DNA of 64,000 bases from Apis mellifera (GCF_003254395.2 NC_037652.1:3931001-3995000); one strand, 5' to 3'; positions 1 through 11,754 are shown, numbered from the stretch's first letter. A program made the numbers and translations. Notes: generated from the letters alone by a model not told the origin.

Positions 1-1
1 C

Positions 2-2292
2 ACTCCAATGATTTGTTTTCTAAGTATGGGATCCGATCCTACACCTGCTATAGAACATCTTGCTAAGAAACTAGAGATTAAATGTAAAAGTATCTCAATG
101 GGACAAGGACAAGAAGTCCATGCAAGAAGATTACTTCAAACTGCAAAAACTGAAGTTTGTTTTTATGAAAAATTTAAAATGAAATAAGATAGAAAATAAA
201 TATGTAATTTATAGGGTTTCTGGGCATTATGTCAAAATTGTCATTTGGGTTTGGAATATATGCTTGAATTAGTTAACTTCCTTTTGGAAATGGAGGATTC
301 ACATCCTGATTTTCGTATATGGATCACCACAGAACCGCATAAAAATTTTCCAATATCTCTTTTACAAATGTCTATAAAATTTACTTATGAACCTCCACGA
401 GGTAAAAAAGAAATAATTTTGTTTTTAATTTCTATTTCTACTTTTTTTTTTTGCTATTTTAGGAATAAGAGCAGGTTTGCTTGCTACATATAGTGGAATG
501 CATCAAGAAATGTTAGATCAATGTGATGCTTGGCAATACATACCAATTATATATACAATATCATTTTTGCATACTGTTGTACAAGAAAGAAGAAAATTTG
601 GTCCCCTTGGTTGGAATATACCATATGAATTTAATATGTCTGATTGGTTGGCATCCTGTATATTTATTAACAATTATTTAAATGAGTTTGATATAAAACT
701 AGGAATTAGTTGGCATACTGTAAGGTAATATAAGAAAATAATATTTCCTAATCAATTAAATTAACAATTTAAAATGATAATTTTAGATATATGATAGCAG
801 AAGTGCAATATGGAGGACGTGTCACAGATGACTATGATAAAAGATTGTTGAATACATTTACTAAACTATGGTTTTTTGATACTATTTTTACAGAAGAATT
901 TCAATTTTATAAAGGATATTCAGTCTTAACTTATAAGACTGTACAAGAATATTTAAAAGTAATTGATGAAATGAATACTGTAGATCCACCACAAGTTTAT
1001 GGTTTGCATGCTAATGCAAATATTACGTAAGAATATTTTTTTATAATATTATAATTTTAGAGGATTTATTGAAAAAAATTTATACAAAAATTTATATCAT
1101 AATTATAGATATATGGCTAATACTACACAAGCTGTTTTAGATAATATATTATTTGTACAACCAAAAGAAGCAGGTGTAGTTGGTGCTGAAACCAGGGAAG
1201 TAGTTGTAGCCAGACAAGTAAATGAAATGTTAAAAAAATTACCATCAAGTTATGATCCATATGAAGTAAAACAAAGATGTCAAATATTAGGAGCCACTGC
1301 ACCAATGACTATTTTTTTGAGACAAGAAATTGATAGAATACAAGTAGTTATTAAATTAGTGGATGCTATGTTGAAAGATCTTTTACTTGCCATAGAAGGT
1401 GTTATCATAATGTGTGAAGTAATTTTTTTTATGAATTTTATATTAAATAATATAAATATTTTATGAATTTTATATTAAATAATATAAATTTAGGAACTAA
1501 GAGATGCTCTTGATAATATATATGATGCTAAAGTACCAAAGATATGGAGAGTAAAATCATGGGAGTCTGCTTCTCTTGGTTTTTGGTTTACTGAACTATT
1601 AGAAAGAAATAGACAATTTTCTTCTTGGTTATTTACTGGTAGACCAGCAAAATTTTGGATGACTGGATTTTTTAATCCTCAAGGTATATAATAATTTATA
1701 AAAGAATTGTGTAATTTAATTATAAAATTATTGAATTTTAATTATATAGGATTTTTGACTGCAATGAAGCAAGAAGTAACAAGAGCTCATAAAGGATGGG
1801 CTTTAGATAATGTAACTTTACATAATGAAGTTTTACGTTATACAGCAGAAGAAATAAAAGCTCCACCTGCAGTATATTAATTATATTATGTTCATATAAT
1901 TTAATAATTTAACAAATAATAATTATTATTTGTATAATTAGGAAGGAGTTTTTGTATATGGACTATTTCTTGAAGGAGCTGGATGGGATAAAAGGAATAA
2001 TAGGTTGTGTGAATCAGCAAGTAAAATTCTATTTGTATTAATGCCTGTTATTCATATTTTTGCTTTATATAATGTTCCTGATAAAGATCCAAAATTATAT
2101 CAGGTAAATATTATAATCCATAACACAGAAAATTTAAATTTATTAATATTTTCATGATATTTATAGTGCCCAGTATATAAAAAGCCACAAAGAACATATG
2201 TATTATTAATAACACCATTGTGGTTACAAACAATTAGATCTCCGGATTTTTGGATTTTACGTGGAGTTGCATTATTATGCGATATTAAATGA
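2..2292 (+). CDS. DNAH5/8: Axonemal dynein heavy chain, C-terminal exons (partial, 5' end outside window)
   Basis: This is the 3' end of an outer-arm axonemal dynein heavy chain, the microtubule motor ATPase of cilia and sperm flagella. Nine exons join in frame with GT-AG borders: 2-154, 215-401, 463-724, 787-1026, 1109-1418, 1494-1683, 1750-1871, 1942-2103 and 2167-2292. They encode about 582 residues of a family usually near 4600. The first exon reads [14 protein letters not shown] and [10 protein letters not shown], from the AAA6 region. Later exons carry [82 protein letters not shown] and the terminal [11 protein letters not shown], which form the C-terminal dynein domain. The [10 protein letters not shown] motif and CDIK end match the DNAH5/DNAH8 group (Drosophila kl-3 and CG9492) better than other axonemal classes; I cannot choose between the two. 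No frameshift or premature stop is visible, so the gene looks intact. Exact exon ends rest on splice consensus and protein continuity. Confidence 0.95.
1419..1493 (+). repeat. Intron of the dynein gene with internal 32-bp tandem duplication
   Basis: Most of this 75-nt intron is two adjacent copies of an AT-rich unit beginning ATGAATTTTATATTAAATAA, at 1431 and 1463 (period 32). Neither the donor nor the acceptor is disturbed. The intron is among the longer ones in a gene whose introns run from 60 to 82 nt. Confidence 0.85.
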
Positions 2293-2392
2293 ATAATGAA
2301 TATAAAATGCATGATACGTTAAAATTATAAAATGATACGATAATCATTCGATTTCATGAATTATAAACAATTTAATGTCAAACTGTGATATA

Positions 2393-2398
2393 AATAAA
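2393..2398 (+). terminator. Candidate polyadenylation signal (AATAAA) of the dynein gene
   Basis: AATAAA lies about 100 nt after the stop codon. It is the first canonical hexamer seen downstream of the coding end. In DNA this AT-rich such hexamers are common by chance, so use of this one is inferred from its position only. Confidence 0.5.
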
Positions 2399-3240
2399 TA
2401 TAAATATTTATTTAATATTTACTTACTTTTAATTGAAGTCGACTAATATTTATTATTATAAAAATTATGATAATTTATATCAAATCTTATGAAAAACACA
2501 TGATAATTCTTTCTTTCATATATATTTTCACGAAAAATTGCACAAACGTAAATTGTAGACTTTCGTTGATTTATTAAAAAAATTTTTATCAAATATAACG
2601 AATTATAAAAATGTTAGAAATTTTTTTGAGTCGTTGAAAATTTAAAAATTCGAGATAGTTAATATATTACCATTTTAAATCGCGATGAAGACAGCATATT
2701 TATTGACATTATATTTGGCAAAAATAGAGAAATAAAAATAAAAATGAAAAATAAAAATTAAACGTTAGCATTCACAAACACATACTGAAAACTAATATAA
2801 TATAAATAATTTACTTTATTATATTATATCATTTAGTTATATATGATATTTTTAACATTTATATTCCATAATATTTTAATTTTAAATCCACGTTATTAAT
2901 AAAAATTATTCAAAATTACATTAATTATGTTAATTTATAATAATATTAAAAAGAATATAAAATTTTAAATATACAGGTTTGTAATTGGTCACAATTATTT
3001 TAAAAATTAATTACCAATCGCCAATTACCAATCATATTTCACGACTCAAGTCGTTTACATATATATATATATAAATGAAGTAATAAAAATTATTTTCATA
3101 ACTGATATTTGATTATTATATAAAAATATAAAATTAATAAATCAATTAAAATTTTCTGGTATTTTATTTTTTATTTATATCTTTTTCAATTTAATTGTAA
3201 ATATTATAACATAAAAATTAAATTTTATTGCGCATTATTA
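2399..3240. other. AT-rich intergenic stretch
   Basis: This is very AT-rich, low-information DNA downstream of the dynein gene, with runs of A and T and a short TA repeat near 3059-3072. I see no coding sequence, RNA gene or repeat family. Confidence 0.6.
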
Positions 3241-3870
3241 ACAGCGCCGATCCTCCATATTGAAAAATTTTCAGTTCTTGTTTTAACGTAATTGTTAAGT
3301 CACGTTGTGCGCAGTATTAATTATTCGATTTTTGAAAAATTCGTAAAATAGTGTAATTTCAAAAAAGTGTTACCATTCTTTTGCATTTTCATTATAATTA
3401 TCTGATTTACTAACGTTTTCATTTGAGGAAATTGTGAAATATCGTTACAATTATATCGGAATTGTGATACGCGTATAGTAGAAGATTACATTCGCTATAC
3501 ACGTATGTTACATCACGGAAATGTTAGATTTTAAAAAGAAATTTTTTTTGAATTTGATTGTATTCTAAAGTTTTCAAAATATCATTACGTAATCTGCTCG
3601 ATATATCTGTTTCTATCCACCTTCGCACCTCCGTTAATAGCAGGCAATTTCGTGTTCCCTCGGCTAACCCGTGTAATTGAGCCAATGTGTGTTAATCAAG
3701 AGGCGCCTCATTTGCTACGGGGAACATTCTAAATTGCTTTTGTTACCTAAAATATCTTGCTGTAGCATACGGTTTGTGTATCGATTAGAAATTTCACTAT
3801 TTTACCGAAGAGGAATAAAAAATCTTATAGAAAAAATCAACGTGACGTCGTTTTTTTGGATACCATTATG
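3241..3870 (+). promoter_or_regulatory. Candidate promoter and non-coding first exon ending in a consensus 5' splice site
   Basis: Base composition rises from AT-rich to mixed, with CpG-containing words such as GCGCCGATCCTCCATATTG near 3244 and GTTGTGCGCAG near 3304. A CRE-like TGACGTCG lies near 3843. At 3870/3871 the sequence reads ATG followed by GTGAGT, a near-ideal donor, and AT-rich DNA resumes just after. One reading is an untranslated first exon of a gene on the + strand whose coding exons lie beyond the window, which would make much of the window an intron. No start site or acceptor partner can be identified, so this is an inference. Confidence 0.22.
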
Positions 3871-6800
3871 GTGAGTTACGTTTTCATGATTTATATAATT
3901 TTTAAAAAATTTAAAAATTTCTCGATATTAGAAGAATAAAATAATTATATATATGTACATTATGTGAAATAATTTATAAAGAATAGATATTATAACATCA
4001 TCTAGCGGTGAATAAGTAAAACTAATTAGCAAAATTAAAAAATGCAAATCTTGCAATTTTTAGGTTAAACTATAGAAAGATATAGAATAGTTCTATCATA
4101 TTATAACATTTTATCTTATGACAGAAATTATATAGTGCTCGAAAAAATTAAAAATAAAAATTAAAAATAAAAATTACTTTTACTTTTTTTACTAGTCGAA
4201 ATAGTTTTGAAATTGAATAATAATATAGCAAAATGAATAATAATATAGTAAAATACGAAATAAATTGGACGAATCTCGATAGATTATATACGTTAATAGG
4301 TTAATAGACCTATATGTGCATCGTAGTATATTTATGTTTATGTTTTCTCTTTGTTCAATTATTGTTTGGTTGGAAACATTTTCTCAATATCTCGAATGAA
4401 TAATCCTGGCAATTCTCGTGTTCGCGAATCTTCCTTCCTAGTTTTCTTATTCTTTTTCACGCGGTCAGTAGTGTCCCACGTACACTATAAATCTTGGCAA
4501 ACTTATGTACGCGACCACTCTTCCATTCCCTGTCCAGTGCACGTCGCTATCGTTCGAAACTTTCCACTCAAAACAGCTACTACGAAGGTTAGAAAGTTCT
4601 CTCGAGCAAATTCAGATCGGTTGCGTTATAGAATTTCTCTCGAATTCGTTCAAATATCTAATTTTCCACCATATATCATATATATATATATATATATATG
4701 ATCAAATATGATGGACAATAATCATGAGGTAACGCAAGTATCATGCATACATGCATTAATCGCGTAATGCACACGCCAGGAACAGGAAACAGCCATTCGA
4801 ATCGTCATCAGGGATTTGGTGTTCTAACTATCATTGAGGCAAATTTCCGGAACTCATAGATAGGAATTCTAAATAGTTAAGCCGATGCGATCAAAGTTAA
4901 GAGGGATTCGATAACATGATAGAGATTATGTCACATGGGTGGATAGGATAAAACATAAATAGATCATTGGAAACGTGCGATTGCGTTGTTCTCCCATAGA
5001 TTTTAATTCAAAAGTATATGGACATGTGAAGGATTAGATTTAAGGGATATGATTTAAGATTGGTGTTTAAGGATTTAGGGAAGAGGAAGATTATTTCATG
5101 TAATGAAAAATAAAGACTTTTCTTTGGTGATTGATTTCTTTCAATAATTGTTTGAAAGAAACTTTATAATTAGAATTTTTGGAATAGAAAATCTTTTAAT
5201 TTATATAAATGTCAGTTATCTAATATTTCATTTTTGTTCTTAAATAGAATTGAATAGAAATTGAGATGAATATGATAAAGAAGATTATTTGATACATAGA
5301 AAGATACTTGTTTCTGAATATTAATAATTTAATTCTGTTTGTGTGATATAATTTAGAATAGAGTATCATTAAGCTTGAATAAATATGTAGTCAATTAATT
5401 GTTGTCATTAGTAGCTAAACGAACTTATTTGTAATGGAGATGTGAAATTTTCAATTAATTCATTAATTAATTTGAGATGTTTCATCTTCTGTTATACAAC
5501 ATTGACTAGATAACAAAATTTCTTTGTGATTGTAGCTTGAATTCTTTAATTCTAAGGTTCAAAGAACAAATTACATTTCTCTGTGTAATTAATAATCTCC
5601 AATTTCAAATAAGTGATGTAAAACGTCAAAAATTTTGAGAGGATAAGTTAGCATATTTCTCAACTTTTAAAAGCATCATCTGTTTAGTTCTACAGTCAAC
5701 CGGCTATAACTTTCCTGCCATGACATATTCTCATAAGTTAAAAAAGCAAGAACAATTTTATGAAAGATATCTTTAAACTTACCTCATATACGTCTTCATA
5801 TCATATTCGCTTTATTTAAACTTCTATTTCTATTATATTTTCACCATTAATATTACACCAACTAAGTTTTTATTCAATTTCTATTCAATTCTTTTCACTT
5901 GCGAAAATTCTGCAAGACACACTATGAAAGACGTGAAAAACACATACATACACGCATACATTTACCAATTTTTTTTTCATAGACAACGACAATTGGTTAG
6001 TTAGGAAGCGTATAGAGGAGCTTGTAGTAAGTGGCACACGAATGTTAAGCCGGTCGAGATTAACTGGCAGTGTAATTTAGCTAGCATACACTTTTCACGA
6101 ATCAGGATAGCTTGATTCAGTATGCGGAAGTAATCCTCGCATCGACGACTACTCGGTTCCGCTTGTATAGGTCGAATGAATTTTTTTCGTTTCGCATTTA
6201 TATGAGCGAGTTCGATTCACGGTACTGCGAAAAACACTTTCAAAACGCTGTTTGCCCAGATAAATAATGTTTCGTGATTAACAGGATCTTTTCAGAAACA
6301 CATATAACACATATATACCACTGATACGCGAATTTTTGACAAGTGATTTAAATGGATATTTTCCCATTTAAAAGATTATATACTTTATTTAAAATAGAGA
6401 GACATATTTAATTCATATATTATTTTATTGAATTATAAATATTTATATCCTTTTATTAATTTGTTCAAAAACAATATCATTATATATTTTTATACGTAGA
6501 ATAATCTCTTGTCAATAATTCATTCGTATCTATGAAAACTACAAGTCTCATTTGTATTTACAACAAAATTTTAAAATTAATTTTCTCGAAGCCTCAAACG
6601 AAAAAATCGTACTCTTGCAAATATTTTCACTCACTATCTACTTCTTCCATCATTTTATATCCATTCTTTCCCTCCTTCCTCTTCCCTCAAAAAACGAAAG
6701 ATCTACGAGCAACCGAAACAGGTGGTCGAAACTGGCGCAAGATACACTTATCCACAATGCTTCCTTCGTTAAACAATCGCTTTTGTGAGTCATCTTTGTC

Positions 6801-8540
6801 GGCTTAGAAACGGGGAACACGCGTCAAAGACGGTTGTTTTCGTTTCCATTGTCGTTATACGCCAGGGAAAATTGTGAAAACGGTACCTAGCGCGGAAGAT
6901 GAAGGAAGGAAAAGAGAAAAACTGATAGAAAAGAGAGAGAGAGAGGGAATTGCAGAAGGAAGGATGGACAAAGAAAGATAGACGGAGAAAGAGTTGCACA
7001 ATGGAACGTATACTGTCCACGATGCGGACCATTAGCGGGATATATTCGAGCGCATCCTCCCTTTGGCGGGCATGCCATTAAATGAAGTCTAGTATGCGAA
7101 CTGACTAGGGTGCAAACGTGCAAGAGGCAAACGTTCCTCCCCCACCGTTACTGCACCTGATACTGCACACGTTAGGGGTGTGCCACGGTTGCAAAATTAT
7201 CCGCATCGAAACTTTGGATATCACTGAGGAGGGTGGAGGGTGCGTTTATGCCGGTAGGCGAGGTGAATGGAAACGAGTTCCCTTGCGAGATCCCGCGATA
7301 GAGATACCCATTCATTCGACTCGGACTCCCTGGCTTCGTTCTGTTTGGGACTTTTGTGATTGATAATGTGCCGAGAGGGCTGAAAAAGAGCTGACGAGAC
7401 AGGAAACGGAGAGATAGGTGTATCAAAATTTTTTTCAACTTCTTTCTATCGTTGTTGTTGTTGTTGTTGTTGTTGCTTCTTTTTTTCCGTGTATCTGTTT
7501 GTGCATGTATTCTTTTCTGCGGGGAAATGGAGGGGTTTTTGATTAGATAATTGAAATTATTTAAGGGGGAAAATATGTAAAAACTATCTTAAATTTTTAA
7601 TCTGTAATTGTTCGATGAGAATCGAGCTTGCAAGTAGTTTATTTTAGGAATCTTTTTTTCGAGGAAGTAGGGATAATAAGAGATCGAGTTAAGATTTGTT
7701 GTTTATTGATTTGAAATTATTTAAACGTGAAAACGTGATTGTTTTTTTGATAATGCAAAAAATTAATGGAAGAGCTATCTTAAATTTATCTAATTTACAA
7801 TTCCTTTATACAACAAAGATTTGAATTTAATTCCTGTTTCTACATATTTTCCAAAAATAAATAAATAAAAAAAGAAAGTAAAAGAAACAGATTTTATTCA
7901 ATTTCATCATTAAAGTTGTTTCGTAATCTATCTTAAATTTATCTTAATTTACATTATCCTTCTCTTAGAAATATAGACATTTCTCTAGAAATATCTTCAT
8001 TTTCAATCTATCCTAATTCCAACCTCCAACTAACGTTAAATTTTCATCTTGCACGTTCTATCTAATCTTCAACAAATGCAATATAGCGACTCCATAACGA
8101 GCCGTTCTTACGAGGCCGCGAAGCTTCGTTACATCCACCTGCTCGTATCCCTTTCGTTGCATACGAACGAGTTCGATATTCATTTCGAGAAATCTCTCCC
8201 GGATCTTCCAAGCCTCTATCCCTTGATATTGAAATTGTGCCATCTATACGACGTCTTTCGAGCACGTGTTAGATAAACACGATATCCTCGAAGATACATT
8301 CGAGTTCTCGTAACGAGCTCTCAAAATCCATGCGATGAATGCAAATTGACGGGAAGAGGGGGAGGGGGGATGATTTATGCTCGTTCTTCGACCCTCTTTT
8401 TTTTTCTTTAAATCGTTCAAGATACTTTGCAAATGAAAAATTGATCGAATAAAATATTAAACGGGATAAAGATTGAAATACGAGAAAGATTATAAAATAC
8501 AAATTAAAAAGATCGTATAGTATAGAATTCTTGCTAGATA
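3871..8540. other. Gene-free region, alternating AT-rich DNA and weak GC islands
   Basis: No recognisable gene. Mixed-composition patches lie at about 4360-5000, 5990-6260 and 6600-7440, with AT-rich DNA between them. A TA repeat occupies about 4680-4699 and a (GTT)8 microsatellite 7451-7475. The open frames here, the longest 116 codons, overlap on several frames or strands and have no family signature. Confidence 0.6.
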
Positions 8541-8550
8541 CTCGTAATTT

Positions 8551-8690
8551 TTAGCTTGGCCTTGTTTTCCAAAAAGAAAGTAATTTTTTTAACACGATCT
8601 TTTTATGATAATTCTACAATAAAAGCTTTCTTCAATTAAAGAGATTACTACTTGGAAAACGATGCCAATTACCAGGTCTCATACGCACTT
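8551..8690. other. Structured element copy A (long-loop stem with shared GATGCCAATTACC motif)
   Basis: The left arm at 8555-8572 (CTTGGCCTTGTTTTCCAA) pairs with the right arm at 8652-8667 (TTGGAAAACGATGCCAA), leaving a loop of about 80 nt. The right arm continues into CAATTACCAGGTCTCA, shared with copies B (10373) and C (11203). The loop shares a segment with copy C (TTTAACACRATCTTTTT). The 3' extension seen in B and C, a GGTCTC/GAGACC hairpin, is absent here. No known RNA family was recognised and the strand is unknown. Confidence 0.55.
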
Positions 8691-8822
8691 GTAAAAAAAT
8701 TTAGTAAATTAAAATAACTTATAATCTAGAATACAGAAGATAAATTTGCAAAGTTATCGAAATACGAAAGAACGAATTATACGACTTAAAATTATACACG
8801 AACTACATGTTATTCGTCCAAC

Positions 8823-9690
8823 AATGAATTCTTAAATTAACTTAATTTATCCTGCGTTTTAAATCTAACACATAATCTATTGGCAGTAACCTATTGTCAA
8901 AGATACATTCATATTTAAAGCGAAATAAGAAAAAGTTGGAAATTTGTATCGAATCAAAAAGAAGAAAACTCGAGTCACAATGAATTCTTAAATTAACTTA
9001 ATTTATCTGCATCTTAAATCTAACACATAATCTATTGGCAGTATCTAGTCAAAGATATATTCATATTTAAAGCGAAATAAGAAAAAGTTGGAAATTTGTA
9101 TCGAATCAAAAAGAAAAAAACTCGAGTCACAATGAATTCTTAAATTAACTTAATTTATCTGCATCTTAAATCTAATAATCTATTGGCAGTATCTAGTCAA
9201 AAATATATTTATATTTAAAGCGAAGTAAGAAAAAGTTGGAAATTTTTATTGAATCAAAAAGAAGAAAACTCGAGTCACAATGAATTCTTAAATTAACTTA
9301 ATTTATCCTGCATCTTAAATCTAACCTATTGGCAGTAACCTATTTTCAAAGATACATTCATATTTAAAGCGAAATAAAAAAAAGTTGGAAATTTTTATCG
9401 AATCAAAAAGAAGAAAACTCGAGTCACAATGAATTCTTAAATTAACTTAATTTATCCTGCATCTTAAATCTAACACATAACCTATTGGCAGTATCTAGTC
9501 AAAGATATATTCATATTTAAAGCGAAATAAGAAAAAGTTGGAAATTTTTATCGAATCAAAAAGAAGAAAACTCGAGTCACAATGAATTCTTAAATTAACC
9601 TATTGGCAGTATCTAGTCAAAGATATATTCATAACGAAATAAGAAAAAGTTAGAAATTTTTATCGAATCAAAAAGAAGAAAATTCGAGTC
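8823..9690. repeat. Tandem array, six copies of a ~150-bp AT-rich unit
   Basis: Units begin AATGAATTCTTAAATTAA at 8823, 8979, 9131, 9279, 9428 and 9581 (spacings 148-156). Most end in AAAACTCGAGTCAC; the last is shortened and ends AAAATTCGAGTCAC. Small indels, such as CATAATCTA present or missing, distinguish the copies. The array runs directly into the GC-rich block whose inverted ends contain the same TCGAGTCAC word. It has no coding potential. Confidence 0.9.
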
Positions 9691-9988
9691 ACTGTAACCA
9701 AATTCGTCAATGGACTTAGGAGAATCGTTGGGCAGGTGATACTCAAGGGTTACGACAGCGGTCTAATAGGTGAACGTTTTACGTTCTGACGACACAGGAA
9801 GGAGCAAAGGAGTAAATCCCCGACCATTGGAGCCGATTTACGAGAAAGACGTTCGACCACGAGACCGAACTCTGATCGAAGGTATCAATCGATCAGAGCG
9901 CGGGCACTTTGACTAGCCACCGGAAGTAGAGCACCGGCCCAACGACTCCTGCAACTGTTGTGTGACTATTGGTTGACAGTGACTCGAA
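9683..9988. mobile_element. GC-rich 306-bp block with 20-bp terminal inverted repeats (unclassified)
   Basis: The left end reads TTCGAGTCACTGTAACCAA (9683-9701). The right end reads TTGGTTGACAGTGACTCGAA (9969-9988), whose reverse complement matches with one substitution and one extra base. Inside, 9870-9879 and 9889-9898 form a perfect 10-bp hairpin (CTCTGATCGA/TCGATCAGAG, 9-nt loop). The block is far richer in GC than either flank, as if inserted. TGT...ACA lies inside the ends, so a solo LTR-like remnant or a small non-autonomous DNA element are both possible. A conserved non-coding exon is a third option. No target-site duplication could be fixed, because the left end merges with the tandem array. 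Confidence 0.4.
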
Positions 9989-10298
9989 ATAAATGATGAA
10001 AGAACAACGAAGAATAGAATGAATAATCGAGGAGGAAAGTAAGGGATAGAGAATGAAAATTCGAGATATAATTGAGAATTTTATTTTTCGCTTTAAGGAA
10101 TGTATCTTTGTATGGATATTGCTTATTATGAACTTGATCTAATTAATAATTCGGTTGTTGATTAATTATAAATCTGGATAGTCAAGGATATTCTCGTCTT
10201 ATTTGGAAGAAAAGAAGCTATTTAAACTTGTGTTAAAAATTGAGGAATAAAATAAAAGGAGAGTTAACGAGAATATTCTTGGTACACAGATTTTATTA

Positions 10299-10374
10299 GT
10301 GCCTGCAATCTAGTCTTTCGATAATTAAAAATCAAAAGATAATTAATTAAAGTTTTAGACTAGATTGCAGGTCT
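10299..10374 (+). ncRNA. Candidate microRNA-like hairpin with a miR-279-family seed on the 3' arm
   Basis: CCTGCAATCTAGTCT (10302-10316) pairs perfectly with AGACTAGATTGCAGG (10357-10371). A further 7-bp helix TAATTAA/TTAATTA (10322-10328 with 10343-10349) closes a 14-nt loop, with a 5/7-nt internal loop between the helices. If a mature RNA started at 10357, its bases 2-8 would be GACTAGA, the seed of miR-279/miR-996, and the mature strand of that family is also on the 3' arm. The rest does not resemble miR-279. The hairpin abuts structured element B. A chance foldback is quite possible. Confidence 0.3.
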
Positions 10375-10548
10375 TAGCTTGCCATCGCTTTTTCGAAAAC
10401 TATTATTAATATTTATATTTCTAAATTTCTAAATATTTTAGTGAAATATTTGTGAAATATTTTTTAAATGGAAACAAAATTTAAAAAGCGATGCCAATTA
10501 CCGGGTCTCACCCACGAGGAGCAGGTGGCTACGCATCGAGATCCATCT
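10373..10548. other. Structured element copy B
   Basis: The left arm GCCATCGCTTTTT (10381-10393) pairs with AAAAAGCGATGCC (10483-10495), with one mismatch, across a loop of about 90 nt. It is preceded by CTTAGCTT as in copy C. The right arm continues CAATTACCGGGTCTCACC, then a second inverted segment ending CATCGAGATCC near 10543. Compared with copies A and C the stem bases differ on both sides so that pairing is kept. On the minus strand the shared motif reads R-P-G-N-W-H-R-F in a short open frame, but a 2-nt indel against copy C further upstream argues against coding. Confidence 0.6.
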
Positions 10549-11202
10549 AAAAAATAAAAATAAAATATTAAAATTAATGATAAATTTGAATAAATTAAAA
10601 AAAAAACGTAAAACGTGGGGAATGAATTAATAATAAGGGTTAAACTTAAAATATCGTATAAAAATAAATCTTCGACATAAATTTGGATAACAAGCATTTT
10701 TATGTCGATCTTTACAAAAGTCTTTTTCAATTTGTCCCAATTAATCCCACGATGAGGCTTGACTAATCTAACTTATAACTAATCTAAATCTTAATACTCT
10801 AATTTACGAAAATGATCCTATAATTTAATATACTGATAAAATGTTAATGTTAGGCAAAGAAAAATAAAAAATTGAAAAATTAAGTTAAAAATTAATAAAA
10901 ATAACCTCAGACTATTCCTTTATCAAAGCATAGTTTCGAAATTTATCTTCTTGCATATTTTCATACACGAAAGATAAATAAAATATATAAAATTTTATAT
11001 TTGAAAAATCGTATAATTAAAAATTATTACTGTATAAAACAAAAGGTAAAAAATGAAACGAGATTTTTGTTAATAATTTAGAAACGCGATATGCAAGAAG
11101 ATTTAGCTCGTTAATAAATAAAACACAGACAAAATAAATATGCTAAAAATCTAGTTATACAATTTGAAGAATCTGAAAAATAGCAAAAAAAAATTAGTGT
11201 AG

Positions 11203-11380
11203 TTCTTAGCTTGCCATCAGTTTCCAAAAACTAACGTTAATGTTTTAACACAATCTTTTTAATATTTGCAATATAATTTTTTTTAAATATATTTCATAAT
11301 AAATAAATAATATAAAGTGGAAACTGATGCCAATTACCAGGTCTCACCAACGAGGAGGTGACTACATCGAGACCCACGTA
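11203..11380. other. Structured element copy C
   Basis: GCCATCAGTTTCC (11213-11225) pairs with GGAAACTGATGCC (11319-11331), one mismatch, with a loop of about 93 nt. Next comes CAATTACCAGGTCTCACC, then CAACGAGGAGGTG, and CATCGAGACC ends an outer GGTCTC/GAGACC inverted pair at 11340-11345 and 11369-11374. CTTAGCTTGCCATC at the left end matches copy B exactly. Loop sequence TTTAACACAATCTTTTT is shared with copy A. Confidence 0.6.
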
Positions 11381-11754
11381 ACATAAAGAATATAATAAAA
11401 AAAAAATTAAAATTTATTTAAAATTAATGAAAATATAAATTAATAAATAAATTAAAAAATAAATTTAAATAAAGCAATATATAAGTGAATAAATAATATA
11501 TAATAGTAATATTAAAAATAAATAGTTAAAAATTATATTCTACATATATAAATAAATTTATAAATAAATGAATAAATAAAAATATAAATTAATAAATAAA
11601 TCAAAAAATAAATGTTTAAATAAATGAATGAATTTATAAAATAATATAATATAAATATAATATAATATAATATATTATAAATGAATTTTTTATAATATAT
11701 AATTTATAATAAATAAATGTTAATTAATAAATATTATAAAAAGAAATAGTTAAA

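Noticed and set aside
10464..10730. Minus-strand frame with RPGNWHRF, also readable in copies A and C
   Set aside because: A 2-nt indel between copies B and C changes the upstream frame and substitutions are not biased to synonymous sites. Conserved RNA or DNA structure explains the shared word better.
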